Below are positions 8,393 through 17,122 of a stretch of 64,000 nucleotides of DNA, in pieces. Each line of letters begins with the position of its first letter. The first letter of the stretch is position 1. The DNA is from Curtobacterium flaccumfaciens UCD-AKU (lineage in GTDB: Bacteria; Actinomycetota; Actinomycetes; Actinomycetales; Microbacteriaceae). Made by a program: the position numbers and the translations under genes. The stretch is from the NCBI RefSeq assembly GCF_000349565.1, contig NZ_KB714631.1:532422-596421 (forward strand). The letters run 5' to 3'. The notes beneath the pieces are model-generated. The model was not told the origin of the DNA and did no database searches. It saw nothing but the letters and a program-made list of their open reading frames with translations.

Positions 8393-9535
8393 TCAGAGGT
8401 CGGCGTGCAGCTGCCAGGTCTCCGCCGCGGAGTCCGACCAGTCGTACATGCGTGCGCGGTCCGGACCCGCCACCGCCAGTCGGCTGGCCAGGTTCGGGTC
8501 GTGCACGACCTGGTAGACCGCCTGGGCGAGTCGTGCCGGGTAGGACTCCCGCGGCGACCGGGCGACGGTGACCCCGGCGTCCGAGGCGACCTCGGCCACG
8601 GCGGGGTCGTCGGAGTGGATCACCGGGGTACCGAAGCTCATCGCCTCGATCACGGGCAGGCCGAACCCCTCGGCGAGGCTCGGGAACACGAACACCGTCG
8701 CGCGGTCGTAGACCACCGCGAGGTCTGCGTCGTCGATGCGGCCGAGGACCTTCACCCGGTCGCGTGACAGGCCCGCACGCTCCGCGGTGCCGTACACGTC
8801 GACGTCTCCCCAGCCGTCCGGGCCCGAGATGACGAGGGGGATGTCGGCCGGAGCGTCCGGGTGGGCCATCGCCTCGATCAGGGAGGCCAGGGCCTTGCGG
8901 GGCTCGAGCGTGCCGACCGCGAGCACGTAGCGGTCGGGCAGGCCGAGACGTTCCGCGCGCAGGTCGGCGTCGACGGGCAGCCGGAGGCGTCCGCTCGGGG
9001 CGCCGCCGATGACGCGGAGCCGGTCGTCGAAGCGGTGGATCTCGTTCAGGGCCCCCGCGACGGCGTGGGTCGGCACCACGACGGCGTCGGCGTGCTTCCA
9101 CGCTCGCTTCACCATCGCCTTGTGGAAGTGGACGCCGCGCGGCGTCAGGGTCTCGGGGTTGGTCCACGGCACGACGTCGTGCACGGTGACCACGGTCTGC
9201 CGACCCGGGTCCTGGAAACGGTCGTGCTTGACCAGTGGTGCGAGCACGCTCGGCGCGTGCACCATGCCCTTCGCAATGCCGCCGACGAACCCGCCCTGCC
9301 AGGCGAGCGACAGCTCGCGCCGCGGCAGCGGGAGCCGCTGCAGGTCGGACAGCCCCGGCAGGAGCGTCCGCAGGTGCGCCATCTCGTCGGACCCGACGGC
9401 GGAGACCACGCCCGCGACCTCGCACCCGCTCGGCGCGTGCTCGACGAGGTGCCGCGCCAGTTCCTCGGCGTAGCGCCCGATGCCGCCCGGCACGGGAGCG
9501 ACGATCTGGTCGACGATGACGTGGAGGGTGGTCAT
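8393..9535 (-). CDS. Glycosyltransferase family 4
   Basis: 380 residues, GT-B fold. The N-terminus MTTLHVIVDQIVAPVPGGIGRYAEELARHL has the glycine-rich acceptor-domain start. VVTVHDVVPWTNPETL lies mid-protein, YVLAVGTLEPRKALASLIEAM opens the donor domain, and FVFPSLAEGFGLPVIEAMSFGTPVIHSD is the classical GT4 E-x7-E donor motif. It resembles mannosyl- or rhamnosyl-transferases of polysaccharide clusters; the sugar is unknown. ATG 9535 follows a GAGGAG site. The GT4 protein encoded at 20565 is a paralogue with the same GGxGRYxE and FGLPVIEAM motifs. Confidence 0.9.
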   Translation of the reverse strand: MTTLHVIVDQIVAPVPGGIGRYAEELARHLVEHAPSGCEVAGVVSAVGSDEMAHLRTLLPGLSDLQRLPLPRRELSLAWQGGFVGGIAKGMVHAPSVLAPLVKHDRFQDPGRQTVVTVHDVVPWTNPETLTPRGVHFHKAMVKRAWKHADAVVVPTHAVAGALNEIHRFDDRLRVIGGAPSGRLRLPVDADLRAERLGLPDRYVLAVGTLEPRKALASLIEAMAHPDAPADIPLVISGPDGWGDVDVYGTAERAGLSRDRVKVLGRIDDADLAVVYDRATVFVFPSLAEGFGLPVIEAMSFGTPVIHSDDPAVAEVASDAGVTVARSPRESYPARLAQAVYQVVHDPNLASRLAVAGPDRARMYDWSDSAAETWQLHADL

Positions 9536-9623
9536 GGTGCTGTGCTCCTCGTCGTGGTTCGTGGACCGGTGGTCCGTGGACCCTGGTCAGGGGCCGAGAG
9601 CCGGCCCCGCGCTCGGCTGCCCG

Positions 9624-9629
9624 ACACTA
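9624..9629 (-). promoter_or_regulatory. -10-like box TAGTGT for the GT4 gene
   Basis: On the minus strand TAGTGT lies about 88 bases before ATG 9535, which would give a leader of about 80 bases containing the inverted GTGGACC/GGTCCAC repeats seen near 9560-9585. No -35 box is evident. Confidence 0.35.
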
Positions 9630-9674
9630 CCAGGGTGGTCCCGGCGCCCCCTGGGCGCGGTCGGTGGGCGGTCT

Positions 9675-9722
9675 GGAGGCGCGGGTCGGGTTCCCGACGT
9701 ACCGGGACCGACCCGCGCCTCC
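9675..9722. repeat. 48-bp palindrome, GGAGGC family copy C
   Basis: Arms GGAGGCGCGGGTCGG (9675-9689) and its exact complement (9708-9722) enclose GTTCCCG...CGGGAC, which extends the stem. It lies 17 bases past the rmlD stop, so it is a likely end of the minus-strand rml transcript. Confidence 0.85.
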
Positions 9723-9738
9723 TGGCCGAGAGCCGCGC

Positions 9739-10590
9739 CTACGCGGTCAGCGCACCCGCCGCGACGGCGGCGTGCAGCGCCTCGCGCCAGTCGCGCATCG
9801 GCGCGAGGCCGGCGCGCGACCAGCCGTCGTGGCCGAGCACGCTGTACGCCGGACGCGGTGCCGGACGGACGAACGCCGCACTGTCCGTGGGCAGGACGCG
9901 CTCCGGGTCGAGCCCGAGCTCGCGGTAGATGGCCTGCGTGAAGTCGAACCAGGACCCCTGGCCCGCGTTCGTGCCGTGGTAGATGCCGGCCGGGGCGTCC
10001 CCGTCGACGAGTTCGACGATCCGGGCGGCGAGGTCGCCGGTCCACGTCGGCTGGCCGACCTGGTCGGTGACGACGCTGACGGTGTCGTGCGAGCCGGCGA
10101 GCCGGAGCATCGTCGCGGCGAAGTTCGGCCCGTGTGCGCCGTAGATCCACGCGGTGCGGACGACGTACGAGGTGTCCGGGGCGATCGCGCGCACCAAGGC
10201 CTCGCCGGCGGCCTTCGTGCGGCCGTAGGCGTTGATCGGGTCGGTCGGGGCGTCCTCGGCGTAGGGCGCCGTGCCGTTGCCGTCGAACACGTAGTCGGTC
10301 GACACGGTGACGAGCTTCGCGCCGTGGCGGACGGCGGCCTCGGCGAGGAGCTTCGGCCCGGTCGCGTTCACCGCGTGGGCGTCGTCCTCGTGGTCTTCCG
10401 CGTCGTCGACCTTGGTGTACGCGGCCGAGTTGACCACGACGTCGTGCCCGGCCACGGCGGCGTCCACCGCGGCCGGGTCGGTGATGTCGAGGTCGGCCCG
10501 CGACAGCGCGGTGACGTCGCGGCCCGCGAGCGCGGCCTGGAGGTCCTGGCCGAGCATGCCGGCCGCTCCGGTGATGAGGTACCTGGTCAC
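9739..10590 (-). CDS. dTDP-4-dehydrorhamnose reductase RmlD
   Basis: 283 residues, short-chain dehydrogenase fold. RmlD reduces dTDP-4-keto-L-rhamnose to dTDP-L-rhamnose with NAD(P)H. It shows the Rossmann start YLITGAAGMLGQDLQ, the motif VVNSAAYTKVDDAE, VSTDYVFDG, and the catalytic YGRTKAAGE. GTG 10590 starts 11 bases after the rmlB stop, so the two genes are almost certainly one operon; no strong Shine-Dalgarno is visible. The other two pathway genes (rmlC, rmlA) are on the opposite strand 5 kb away. The palindrome at 9675-9722 probably ends the transcript. Confidence 0.96.
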   Translation of the reverse strand: MTRYLITGAAGMLGQDLQAALAGRDVTALSRADLDITDPAAVDAAVAGHDVVVNSAAYTKVDDAEDHEDDAHAVNATGPKLLAEAAVRHGAKLVTVSTDYVFDGNGTAPYAEDAPTDPINAYGRTKAAGEALVRAIAPDTSYVVRTAWIYGAHGPNFAATMLRLAGSHDTVSVVTDQVGQPTWTGDLAARIVELVDGDAPAGIYHGTNAGQGSWFDFTQAIYRELGLDPERVLPTDSAAFVRPAPRPAYSVLGHDGWSRAGLAPMRDWREALHAAVAAGALTA

Positions 10591-10601
10591 GGTGTGCCGG
10601 T

Positions 10602-11588
10602 TCAGCTCAGGGCCGCACGCTGCTTGAGCGGCTCCCACCAGGCGCGGTTCTCGCGGTACCACTGCACGACGTCGGTCAGGCCCTGCTCGAACGGGACCTG
10701 CGGCTCGTAGCCGAGCTCGGCCTGGATCTTCGAGATGTCGACCGAGTAGCGCAGGTCGTGCCCGAGTCGGTCGGCGACGCGGTCGACGTACGACCAGTCC
10801 TTGCCGGTGGCGTCGAGGAGCAGCTGCGTGAGCTCCTTGTTGGTCAGCTCGGTGCCGCCGCCGATGTTGTAGATCTCGCCGGCGCGGCCGCGGGTCAGGA
10901 CCATCGCGATGCCGCGGGTGTGGTCGTCGACGTGCAGCCAGTCGCGGATGTTGTTGCCCTCGCCGTACAGCGGGACGTGCACGTCGTCGATCAGGTTGGT
11001 GACGAACAGCGGGATGACCTTCTCGGGGAAGTGGTACGGGCCGTAGTTGTTCGAGCAGCGCGTGATCGAGAGGTTCAGCCCGTGCGTGCGGTGGTAGCTG
11101 CGGGCGAGCAGGTCGCTGCCGGCCTTCGACGCCGAGTACGGCGAGTTCGGCTCGAGCGGGCGTTCCTCGTCCCACGAACCCTCGCTGATGGAGCCGTAGA
11201 CCTCGTCGGTGGAGACGTGCACGAAGCGCTCGGTGCCGTGGCGGAGTGCCGCGTCGAGCAGACGCTGGGTGCCGACGACGTTGGTCTCGACGAAGATGCC
11301 GGAGTCGCGGACCGAGCGGTCGACGTGGGACTCGGCGGCGAAGTGCACGATCGCGTCGACGGTCGGGACGACCTCGTCGAGCTTCGCGGCGTCGCGGATG
11401 TCACCGTGGACGAAGGTGTAGCGGGGGGAGTCGGCGACCGGAGCGAGGTTCGCTTCGTTGCCGGAGTAGGTCAGCGCGTCGTAGACCACGACCTCGGCGC
11501 CCTCGAGGCCGGGGTACGCGTCCTCCAGCGTGCGGCGGACGAAGTTCGAGCCGATGAAGCCGGCTCCTCCGGTGACGAGGATCTTCAC
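10602..11588 (-). CDS. dTDP-glucose 4,6-dehydratase RmlB
   Basis: 328 residues. RmlB converts dTDP-glucose to dTDP-4-keto-6-deoxyglucose with bound NAD+. The Rossmann motif ILVTGGAGFIGSNFVRR is at the N-terminus, followed by ALTYSGNEANL, HFAAESHVDRS, STDEVYGS, and the catalytic YSASKAGSDLL. The C-terminal DWLHVDDHTRGI and YVDRVADRLGHDLRYSVD are usual for RmlB. GTG 11588 is the start, preceded by GGAAGAG. A TACAAT box at 11661-11666 gives its own promoter, and it may also be read through from the yfhO-like gene 90 bases upstream. Confidence 0.97.
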   Translation of the reverse strand: MKILVTGGAGFIGSNFVRRTLEDAYPGLEGAEVVVYDALTYSGNEANLAPVADSPRYTFVHGDIRDAAKLDEVVPTVDAIVHFAAESHVDRSVRDSGIFVETNVVGTQRLLDAALRHGTERFVHVSTDEVYGSISEGSWDEERPLEPNSPYSASKAGSDLLARSYHRTHGLNLSITRCSNNYGPYHFPEKVIPLFVTNLIDDVHVPLYGEGNNIRDWLHVDDHTRGIAMVLTRGRAGEIYNIGGGTELTNKELTQLLLDATGKDWSYVDRVADRLGHDLRYSVDISKIQAELGYEPQVPFEQGLTDVVQWYRENRAWWEPLKQRAALS

Positions 11589-11660
11589 GAGGTCTCTTCC
11601 TTTGCGTTGTCGACGGGGACGCGGATGGCGGCACCGGCGGGGTCGTCGGATCGAAAGCCG

Positions 11661-11666
11661 ATTGTA
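11661..11666 (-). promoter_or_regulatory. -10 box TACAAT for rmlB-rmlD
   Basis: TACAAT on the minus strand lies about 73 bases before the rmlB GTG, in the 90-base gap after the yfhO-like gene. It is an almost consensus -10 element; no convincing -35 box sits at 16-18 bases. Confidence 0.5.
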
Positions 11667-11678
11667 CGGGGCCGAGGC

Positions 11679-14615
11679 TCAGTCGGCCGTGGGGGCACGT
11701 CGACGTCGACGACGGCCGACGACGAGCACGGTCACGGTCGTGAGCACGGCGATCCCGACGGTCCCGCCCGTGACGAGCCACCCGGCGGTGAGCCCGGGCA
11801 CCGAGTAGGACAGCCGGACGGTGTGCGAGCCCCGCGGGACCCAGACCGCGCCACCGGCGTTGTCCGCGGCGACGAGGTCGGTCGGCTCGCCGTCCACCGT
11901 GGCGTGCCAGCCCGGACGCCGGAGCGAATCCGCGACCACGAGCCAGCCGCCACCGGTCGCGTCGACGTCGGCGACGGTCTCGCTCGGGGCACTCGGCCGC
12001 AGCCGGACCACGGCGTCACCCGTCCGGTCGGCCCGGTGGCCGGTGGAGGTGCTGAGGACGACGGTGTCGTCGGAGAGCGCGTGCCCGGCGAGTGCCGCGA
12101 GCCGGTTGTCCGTCGACGCGAGCACCCGTTGGTCGGACGCCCACCGCACCCGGTCGAGCGCCGAGCTGCGCTGGTAGATCGTGGCGTCGCCGGTGTGCAC
12201 GACCGACACGCCCTGGCCGGCGACGGGCCGGACGGTGTCCAGGACGGCCTTCCCGCCGGTGCCCGTGCCGATCGCGACCGGCTGCGACTGCCCGGTGACG
12301 GTGATCTCGGCGTGCCACTGCACACGCGACGGGATGCTCGACCCCGCGACGGCGACGTTGCGGGGGCCGCCGAGGGCGGGCACCCAGCTCTCGGTCTCGG
12401 CGAGGGTCTTCCCGGTGCCGTCCGCGACGATCGCGACGGTGAGGGTCATGCCCCGAGCCGACGTCGTGAGCTGCGGCGGGCCGGTGAGGGTCACACCGTT
12501 CACGGGGCCGGAGTTGCTCGGCCCGTCGACGGACGGTCGCCTCGTCGTCAGGTCGGTCCACCCCGTACGGCGGGCGCCGGCCTCGGGGGTCCCGGCGATC
12601 GGGGCGGAGGGGTCGGCGACGACGTACTTCGTGGCGACGCGGTCGAGGACGGCGGAGTCGACCAAGTGGGTCATCTCGTCGGGCGCGAACGTCAGGTACG
12701 TGGCCGTCGGGTACGTCGTCGGGTCGACGGTCCGCATGAGCTGCTTCCACTCCCGCGTCTGGAACGCGTGCCCGGTGGTCGAGCGGATGCCGTAGTACGA
12801 GGCCGACCCGGGCAACGTGGCGGTGCCGGCGGTGGCGAAGCGGTCCTGGGCGGACACGTGCTCCTGCAGGTAGTCGATCGCCGGCGACGACGGGTAGAAC
12901 GTCGAGTTCGGCGCGATGGGCCACCAGCGGACCGTCGCGGCGACGGCGGGCACGCAGACCGCAGCGACGATGCCCATCGCGGCGGCGATCCGGAGCGCAC
13001 GGATCCGCACGAGCCACGGAACGAGGACGAGGACGGCCGTCCCGGCGCCGACGACCCCGGTGACGAGGACGAGGAGCTTGGTCCGGTGCAGCACGTCGGC
13101 CGGCACCGTGTCGAGCGCCAGCGCCGTCTGCAGCCCGACCGACGCGGTGAACAGCACGACGAGGACGACCGTCGCGATCCGGCCCGCGCGCCGGAGCGGC
13201 GTGGCACGGCGGAACCGTGCGAGTTCGTCGCGCAGCGTCTCGGGCTCGACGACGCGTCCGAACCCGATGCCGGCGAGCACCGCGGCGAAGAAGCCCACGA
13301 CGACACGCGCTCGACCGATCGGACTCGAGTCGAACACCGGGAGTTCCCGGACCGCGGCCAGGAGCGGGCCGCCGAGGAACACCAGCACGACGCTGAACGC
13401 CAGCAGCGACGCGACGATCGGCACGACACCGCGCTGCCGACGCCGGACCAGCGCGGCGTCGGCGTCGCGCGCCGGTGCGGTGGTGGGCGCTGCGTCGACG
13501 GCGGGCGCTGCTCCGCCGGCGGACGCTGCGTCGCGTCGACCCGGGCGGATCAGGACGGCGGCGGCGATGAGCACCACCGCGGCGATGCCGATGTACGAGT
13601 ACTCCTCGACCGGGTTGCGGAGGCCCCACGCGCGGCCGGTGCTCGCCAGCGACGTGATGTCCGGGATCCAGGAACTCACCAGGGGCGCGGACCCGATGCC
13701 GGCACCGCCGCGCTGACCGCGACCGCCGAAGTCGACGACGTTCGCGGCGCTGATCGCGAACGGCACGAGTTGCCAGGCGGCGAGCAGGACACCGAGGACG
13801 ATCCCGCCGAGGGCCATCCCCGCACTGACGAGCACCTGGCGGAGTGCGCGGTGGGCCACGATCGTGCGGGCCAGGAAGAAGAGGCCACCGACGAAGAGCC
13901 CGTAGCCGACGATCGCCGGGAAGCCCCCGAGCAGCATCGCGGTGACGACGAGGCCGACGCTGAACAGGTCGCGTGCACGGAGCTCGACGGCGGCCCGGTC
14001 GATGGCCCAGAACAGCAGCGGCAGGAAGGCGGCCACCCGGGTCTGCGGCCAGTTCGACCACGCGACCATGAAGCCGGACGACGCGAAGACGAGCGAGGCG
14101 ATCGGCCACGCGGCCCGCGGGACGCCCCACCGACGCAGCAGCAGGGACATGCCGGCCGTGATCGCGACGATCTCGAGGAGTTTCACCGCGCCGGCCGCGG
14201 CCGAGAACGGCAGGATCCACCAGGGGAGCGACAGCGGGGACCACGCCCCGGAGTTCGGCACGCCGCCGAGTTCGACGCCCCCGGCGACGTACGGGTTCCA
14301 TGACCCGAACACGCCTTCGTGCGCGAGCTTGACCAGGAGCGTCGTCTGGGGTGTGACGCTGTCGAGGGTGTCACTGCTCAGGATGTTCGTCGAGTTCCGC
14401 AGGGTCTCGAGCGACTCACCCCACGGGGTGTACCGGCTGAGCATGCCGGTGTTCAGGAACGTGCCCTGACCGATCAGCGCGGGCCCGATGGTGCAGGCGA
14501 TGAACGCCACGAGCGCGGCCCAGGCGACGATCTCGACCCAGGACGAAGGGCGACGGAGCCAGAGCGCGAACCGCGTTCGGCCCTTCAGCATCGCCGACGC
14601 CGGGTCAGTCGCCAT
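11679..14615 (-). CDS. YfhO-like GT-C membrane glycosyltransferase (putative)
   Basis: 978 residues. The N-terminus MATDPASAMLKGRTRFALW precedes a long membrane domain (to about residue 560), with the first outer loop GMLSRYTPWGESLETLRN and NPYVAGGVELGGVPNSGAWSPLSLPWW, the YfhO (PF09586) hallmark. An extracytoplasmic domain follows (YYGIRSTTGHAFQTREW, GWLVVADSLRRPGWHATVDGEPTDLVAADNAGGAVWVPRGSH), and the C-terminal helix ends in RRRRRRAPTAD. YfhO proteins transfer sugars from polyprenyl-phosphate carriers to teichoic acids or other wall polymers. ATG 14615 overlaps the end of the GT2 gene by 11 bases, suggesting coupled translation and a shared task. Confidence 0.88.
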   Translation of the reverse strand: MATDPASAMLKGRTRFALWLRRPSSWVEIVAWAALVAFIACTIGPALIGQGTFLNTGMLSRYTPWGESLETLRNSTNILSSDTLDSVTPQTTLLVKLAHEGVFGSWNPYVAGGVELGGVPNSGAWSPLSLPWWILPFSAAAGAVKLLEIVAITAGMSLLLRRWGVPRAAWPIASLVFASSGFMVAWSNWPQTRVAAFLPLLFWAIDRAAVELRARDLFSVGLVVTAMLLGGFPAIVGYGLFVGGLFFLARTIVAHRALRQVLVSAGMALGGIVLGVLLAAWQLVPFAISAANVVDFGGRGQRGGAGIGSAPLVSSWIPDITSLASTGRAWGLRNPVEEYSYIGIAAVVLIAAAVLIRPGRRDAASAGGAAPAVDAAPTTAPARDADAALVRRRQRGVVPIVASLLAFSVVLVFLGGPLLAAVRELPVFDSSPIGRARVVVGFFAAVLAGIGFGRVVEPETLRDELARFRRATPLRRAGRIATVVLVVLFTASVGLQTALALDTVPADVLHRTKLLVLVTGVVGAGTAVLVLVPWLVRIRALRIAAAMGIVAAVCVPAVAATVRWWPIAPNSTFYPSSPAIDYLQEHVSAQDRFATAGTATLPGSASYYGIRSTTGHAFQTREWKQLMRTVDPTTYPTATYLTFAPDEMTHLVDSAVLDRVATKYVVADPSAPIAGTPEAGARRTGWTDLTTRRPSVDGPSNSGPVNGVTLTGPPQLTTSARGMTLTVAIVADGTGKTLAETESWVPALGGPRNVAVAGSSIPSRVQWHAEITVTGQSQPVAIGTGTGGKAVLDTVRPVAGQGVSVVHTGDATIYQRSSALDRVRWASDQRVLASTDNRLAALAGHALSDDTVVLSTSTGHRADRTGDAVVRLRPSAPSETVADVDATGGGWLVVADSLRRPGWHATVDGEPTDLVAADNAGGAVWVPRGSHTVRLSYSVPGLTAGWLVTGGTVGIAVLTTVTVLVVGRRRRRRAPTAD

Positions 14616-15546
14616 ACCGCTGCAGTTTCTGCAGGTCGAGCTGCTCCTCGGCCAGCGTGCGGTTCAGGCGGGTGAGGTCGGCCACGACGCCGATGACGAT
14701 CGACAGGAGCGCGGTGATGAGCAGGACGACACCGAGGATGATCGACTGCAGGTGGTTGCCGCCGGTGTGCATCGCCAGGAGCACCAGGTACCGGATGAGC
14801 GGCCAGAGTCCGAGTGCTCCGAGCACCGCCGCGACCCAGAGGAACAGCGCCATCGGCCGGTACATCAGGTAGACGCGGGCGATCGCCGAGCCGGACTCGA
14901 ACATGTGCTGGAAGATGTTGTTGAAGAGCCGCGACTCGCGGGTCTTCGGGTTCGTCGTGATCGGCACCGACGCGATCGCCAGGCGCTTGTACCCGGCCTG
15001 CACGATGGTCTCCATGCAGTAGCTGAAGCGCGTCACGATGTTCAGGCGGATGAGCGAGTACTTCGAGTACGCGCGGAACCCGCTCGCCGCGTCGGGCAGG
15101 TCGAGCCCGGCCGCACGGCTCGCGACCCACGAGCCGAAGCGCTGCATGGCCTTCTTGAAGCCGGAGAAGTGCTCGATGGTGCGCGTCTGCCGGTCGCCGA
15201 TGACGATCTCGGCTTCCTTCCGCAGGATCGGCTGCACGAGTTCGGCGATCTGTGCCTGCGGGTACTGGTTGTCCCCGTCGGTGTTCACGACGATGTCGGC
15301 ACCGTGGAGCAGCGCGTAGTCGACGCCGTCACGGAACGAGCGGGCGAGGCCCATGTTCGTGGTGTGGTGCACGAAGTGCTTGACGCCGTGCTCCTTGGCG
15401 ACCTCGACGGTGCGGTCGGTGCTGCCGTCGTTGATCACCAGGATCTCGATCTCGTCGATGCCGTCGATCTCCCGTGGGATGGAGTCGATGACGCTGGCGA
15501 GGGTGTTCTCCTCGTTGAGGCAGGGGATCTGGACGAATAGCTTCAC
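14605..15546 (-). CDS. GT2 polyprenyl-phosphate sugar transferase, CsbB/GtrB-like
   Basis: 313 residues. The GT-A domain begins VKLFVQIPCLNEENTLASVIDSIP, with VINDGSTDRTVEVAKEHG, the metal-binding NTDGDNQYP, and DAASGFRAYSKYSLIRLN. Two C-terminal hydrophobic helices (about residues 215-280) follow, the layout of CsbB, GtrB and ArnC, which load one sugar onto polyprenyl-phosphate at the inner face. GTG 15546 was chosen because the fold begins at once; the frame could extend to 15612. Its stop overlaps the yfhO-like start by 11 bases. A minus-strand TAGGCT box (15596-15601) would give a leader of about 40 bases. The sugar is unknown. Confidence 0.9.
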   Translation of the reverse strand: MKLFVQIPCLNEENTLASVIDSIPREIDGIDEIEILVINDGSTDRTVEVAKEHGVKHFVHHTTNMGLARSFRDGVDYALLHGADIVVNTDGDNQYPQAQIAELVQPILRKEAEIVIGDRQTRTIEHFSGFKKAMQRFGSWVASRAAGLDLPDAASGFRAYSKYSLIRLNIVTRFSYCMETIVQAGYKRLAIASVPITTNPKTRESRLFNNIFQHMFESGSAIARVYLMYRPMALFLWVAAVLGALGLWPLIRYLVLLAMHTGGNHLQSIILGVVLLITALLSIVIGVVADLTRLNRTLAEEQLDLQKLQRYGD

Positions 15547-15595
15547 GGGCTCGCTTGGTCTCGTTTCGGGAGTCGGCAATGCGCAGAACCATGAC

Positions 15596-15601
15596 AGCCT
15601 A
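15596..15601 (-). promoter_or_regulatory. -10 box TAGGCT for the GT2-yfhO operon
   Basis: It is the mirror image of the rmlC box at 15620-15625. The two TAGGCT hexamers point outward, 18 bases apart, so the two transcripts share a compact divergent promoter. Confidence 0.5.
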
Positions 15602-15619
15602 TGCGAACTCACGGCTTGC

Positions 15620-15625
15620 TAGGCT
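15620..15625 (+). promoter_or_regulatory. -10 box TAGGCT, leaderless start of rmlC
   Basis: TAGGCT, then 6 bases, then GTG 15632. There is no Shine-Dalgarno before rmlC, consistent with a leaderless mRNA. Confidence 0.6.
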
Positions 15626-15631
15626 TCCACG

Positions 15632-16240
15632 GTGCAGATCCGCGAACTGAAGATCCCTGGCGCGTGGGAGTTCACGCCCGTCCAGCACGGCGACGCACGA
15701 GGAGCATTCCTCGAGGCGTACCGCGCCGACGTCCTCGAGGAGACCGTCGGTCACCCGCTCGACCTCCGCCAGGTGAACATGTCGATCTCCGCGGCCGGTG
15801 TCGCCCGCGGCATCCACTACGCCCTCGTCGCACCGAGCCAGGCGAAGTACGTCACCGCCGTGCGCGGGGCGTTCATCGACTACATCGTCGACATCCGCGT
15901 CGGGTCCCCGACGTTCGGCCAGTGGGACTCGGTCCGCATCGACGACGTCGACCGCAAGGCCGTCTACCTGTCCGAGGGGCTCGGCCACGCGATCGTCGCG
16001 CTCGAGGACCAGTCGACGGTGAACTACCTGGTCAGCGCGCACTACGACCCCGAGCGCGAGAAGGGGATCACCATCCTCGACCCGACGGTCGGGCTCGACC
16101 TGCCCGAGGGTCTCGGCGAGCTGGTGCTGTCCGAGAAGGACACCAGCGCCCCCACCCTCGAAGAAGCCGCGGCCCAGGGGCTGCTGCCGACGTACGAGGA
16201 GTGCGTCGCGTACACCGAATCGCTCCGGACGAAGAAGTAA
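15632..16240 (+). CDS. dTDP-4-dehydrorhamnose 3,5-epimerase RmlC
   Basis: 202 residues, cupin fold. RmlC epimerises C3 and C5 of dTDP-4-keto-6-deoxyglucose. The motifs [40 protein letters not shown] (active-site His) and [21 protein letters not shown] match the family; the tail [23 protein letters not shown] is also usual. Around the active site it reads SQAKYVT where many RmlC proteins have a QGKLV-type string, a small deviation. GTG 15632 is fixed by the TAGGCT box 6 bases upstream. rmlA follows after 10 bases in the same operon. Confidence 0.95.
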   Translation: MQIRELKIPGAWEFTPVQHGDARGAFLEAYRADVLEETVGHPLDLRQVNMSISAAGVARGIHYALVAPSQAKYVTAVRGAFIDYIVDIRVGSPTFGQWDSVRIDDVDRKAVYLSEGLGHAIVALEDQSTVNYLVSAHYDPEREKGITILDPTVGLDLPEGLGELVLSEKDTSAPTLEEAAAQGLLPTYEECVAYTESLRTKK

Positions 16241-16250
16241 GGGGAAAGCG

Positions 16251-17114
16251 ATGAAGGGCATCATCCTCGCCGGCGGTTCCGGCACGCGCCTCTGGCCGAT
16301 CACCAAGGGCATCAGCAAGCAGCTCATGCCGATCTACGACAAGCCGATGGTCTACTACCCGCTGTCGACCCTGATGATGGCGGGCATCCGACAGGTGCTG
16401 GTCATCACGACCCCGGAGTACAACGACCAGTTCCGGGCCCTGCTCGGCGACGGCTCGGCGTTCGGCATGGAGATCGAGTACGCCGTCCAGCCGTCCCCGG
16501 ACGGTCTCGCCCAGGCCTTCGTCATCGGTGAGGAGTTCATCGGCGACGACAGCGTCGCGCTCGTCCTCGGCGACAACATCTTCCACGGCACCGGCCTCGG
16601 CACGAACCTGCGGAAGAACACCGAGGTCGACGGCGCGACGATCTTCGCGTACCACGTGGCCGACCCGAAGGCGTACGGCGTCGTGGAGTTCGACGACGAC
16701 TTCACCGCCGTCTCCATCGAGGAGAAGCCGGCCGAGCCGAAGTCGAACTACGCCGTCCCCGGCCTGTACTTCTACGACAACAAGGTCATCGAGATCGCCA
16801 AGACCATCGAGCCGAGCGCCCGCGGGGAACTCGAGATCTCGACGGTCAACGAGCGCTACCTCGAGGCCGGTGAGCTCGGCGTCCAGGTCCTCGACCGCGG
16901 CACGGCGTGGCTCGACACCGGAACGTTCGAGTCGATGATGCAGGCGTCGGAGTACGTGAAGGTCATCGAGGACCGTCAGGGCTTCAAGATCGGGTGCATC
17001 GAGGAGATCGCCTGGCGCAACGGCTGGATCGACGACGCGCAGCTCGCCGAGCTCGCCGCGCCGCTGGTCAAGGGCGGCTACGGCGTCTACCTCCAGCGAC
17101 TCCTCGGCGTCTAG
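16251..17114 (+). CDS. Glucose-1-phosphate thymidylyltransferase RmlA
   Basis: 287 residues. RmlA makes dTDP-glucose from dTTP and glucose-1-phosphate, the entry to dTDP-rhamnose. The N-terminus [20 protein letters not shown] is the nucleotidyltransferase signature and [25 protein letters not shown] continues it. [29 protein letters not shown] and [14 protein letters not shown] are all present. ATG 16251 follows AGGGGAAAG. The length equals that of bacterial RmlA. It is co-transcribed with rmlC and probably with the glycosyltransferase 8 bases downstream. Confidence 0.97.
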   Translation: MKGIILAGGSGTRLWPITKGISKQLMPIYDKPMVYYPLSTLMMAGIRQVLVITTPEYNDQFRALLGDGSAFGMEIEYAVQPSPDGLAQAFVIGEEFIGDDSVALVLGDNIFHGTGLGTNLRKNTEVDGATIFAYHVADPKAYGVVEFDDDFTAVSIEEKPAEPKSNYAVPGLYFYDNKVIEIAKTIEPSARGELEISTVNERYLEAGELGVQVLDRGTAWLDTGTFESMMQASEYVKVIEDRQGFKIGCIEEIAWRNGWIDDAQLAELAAPLVKGGYGVYLQRLLGV

Positions 17115-17122
17115 CACCGCCC

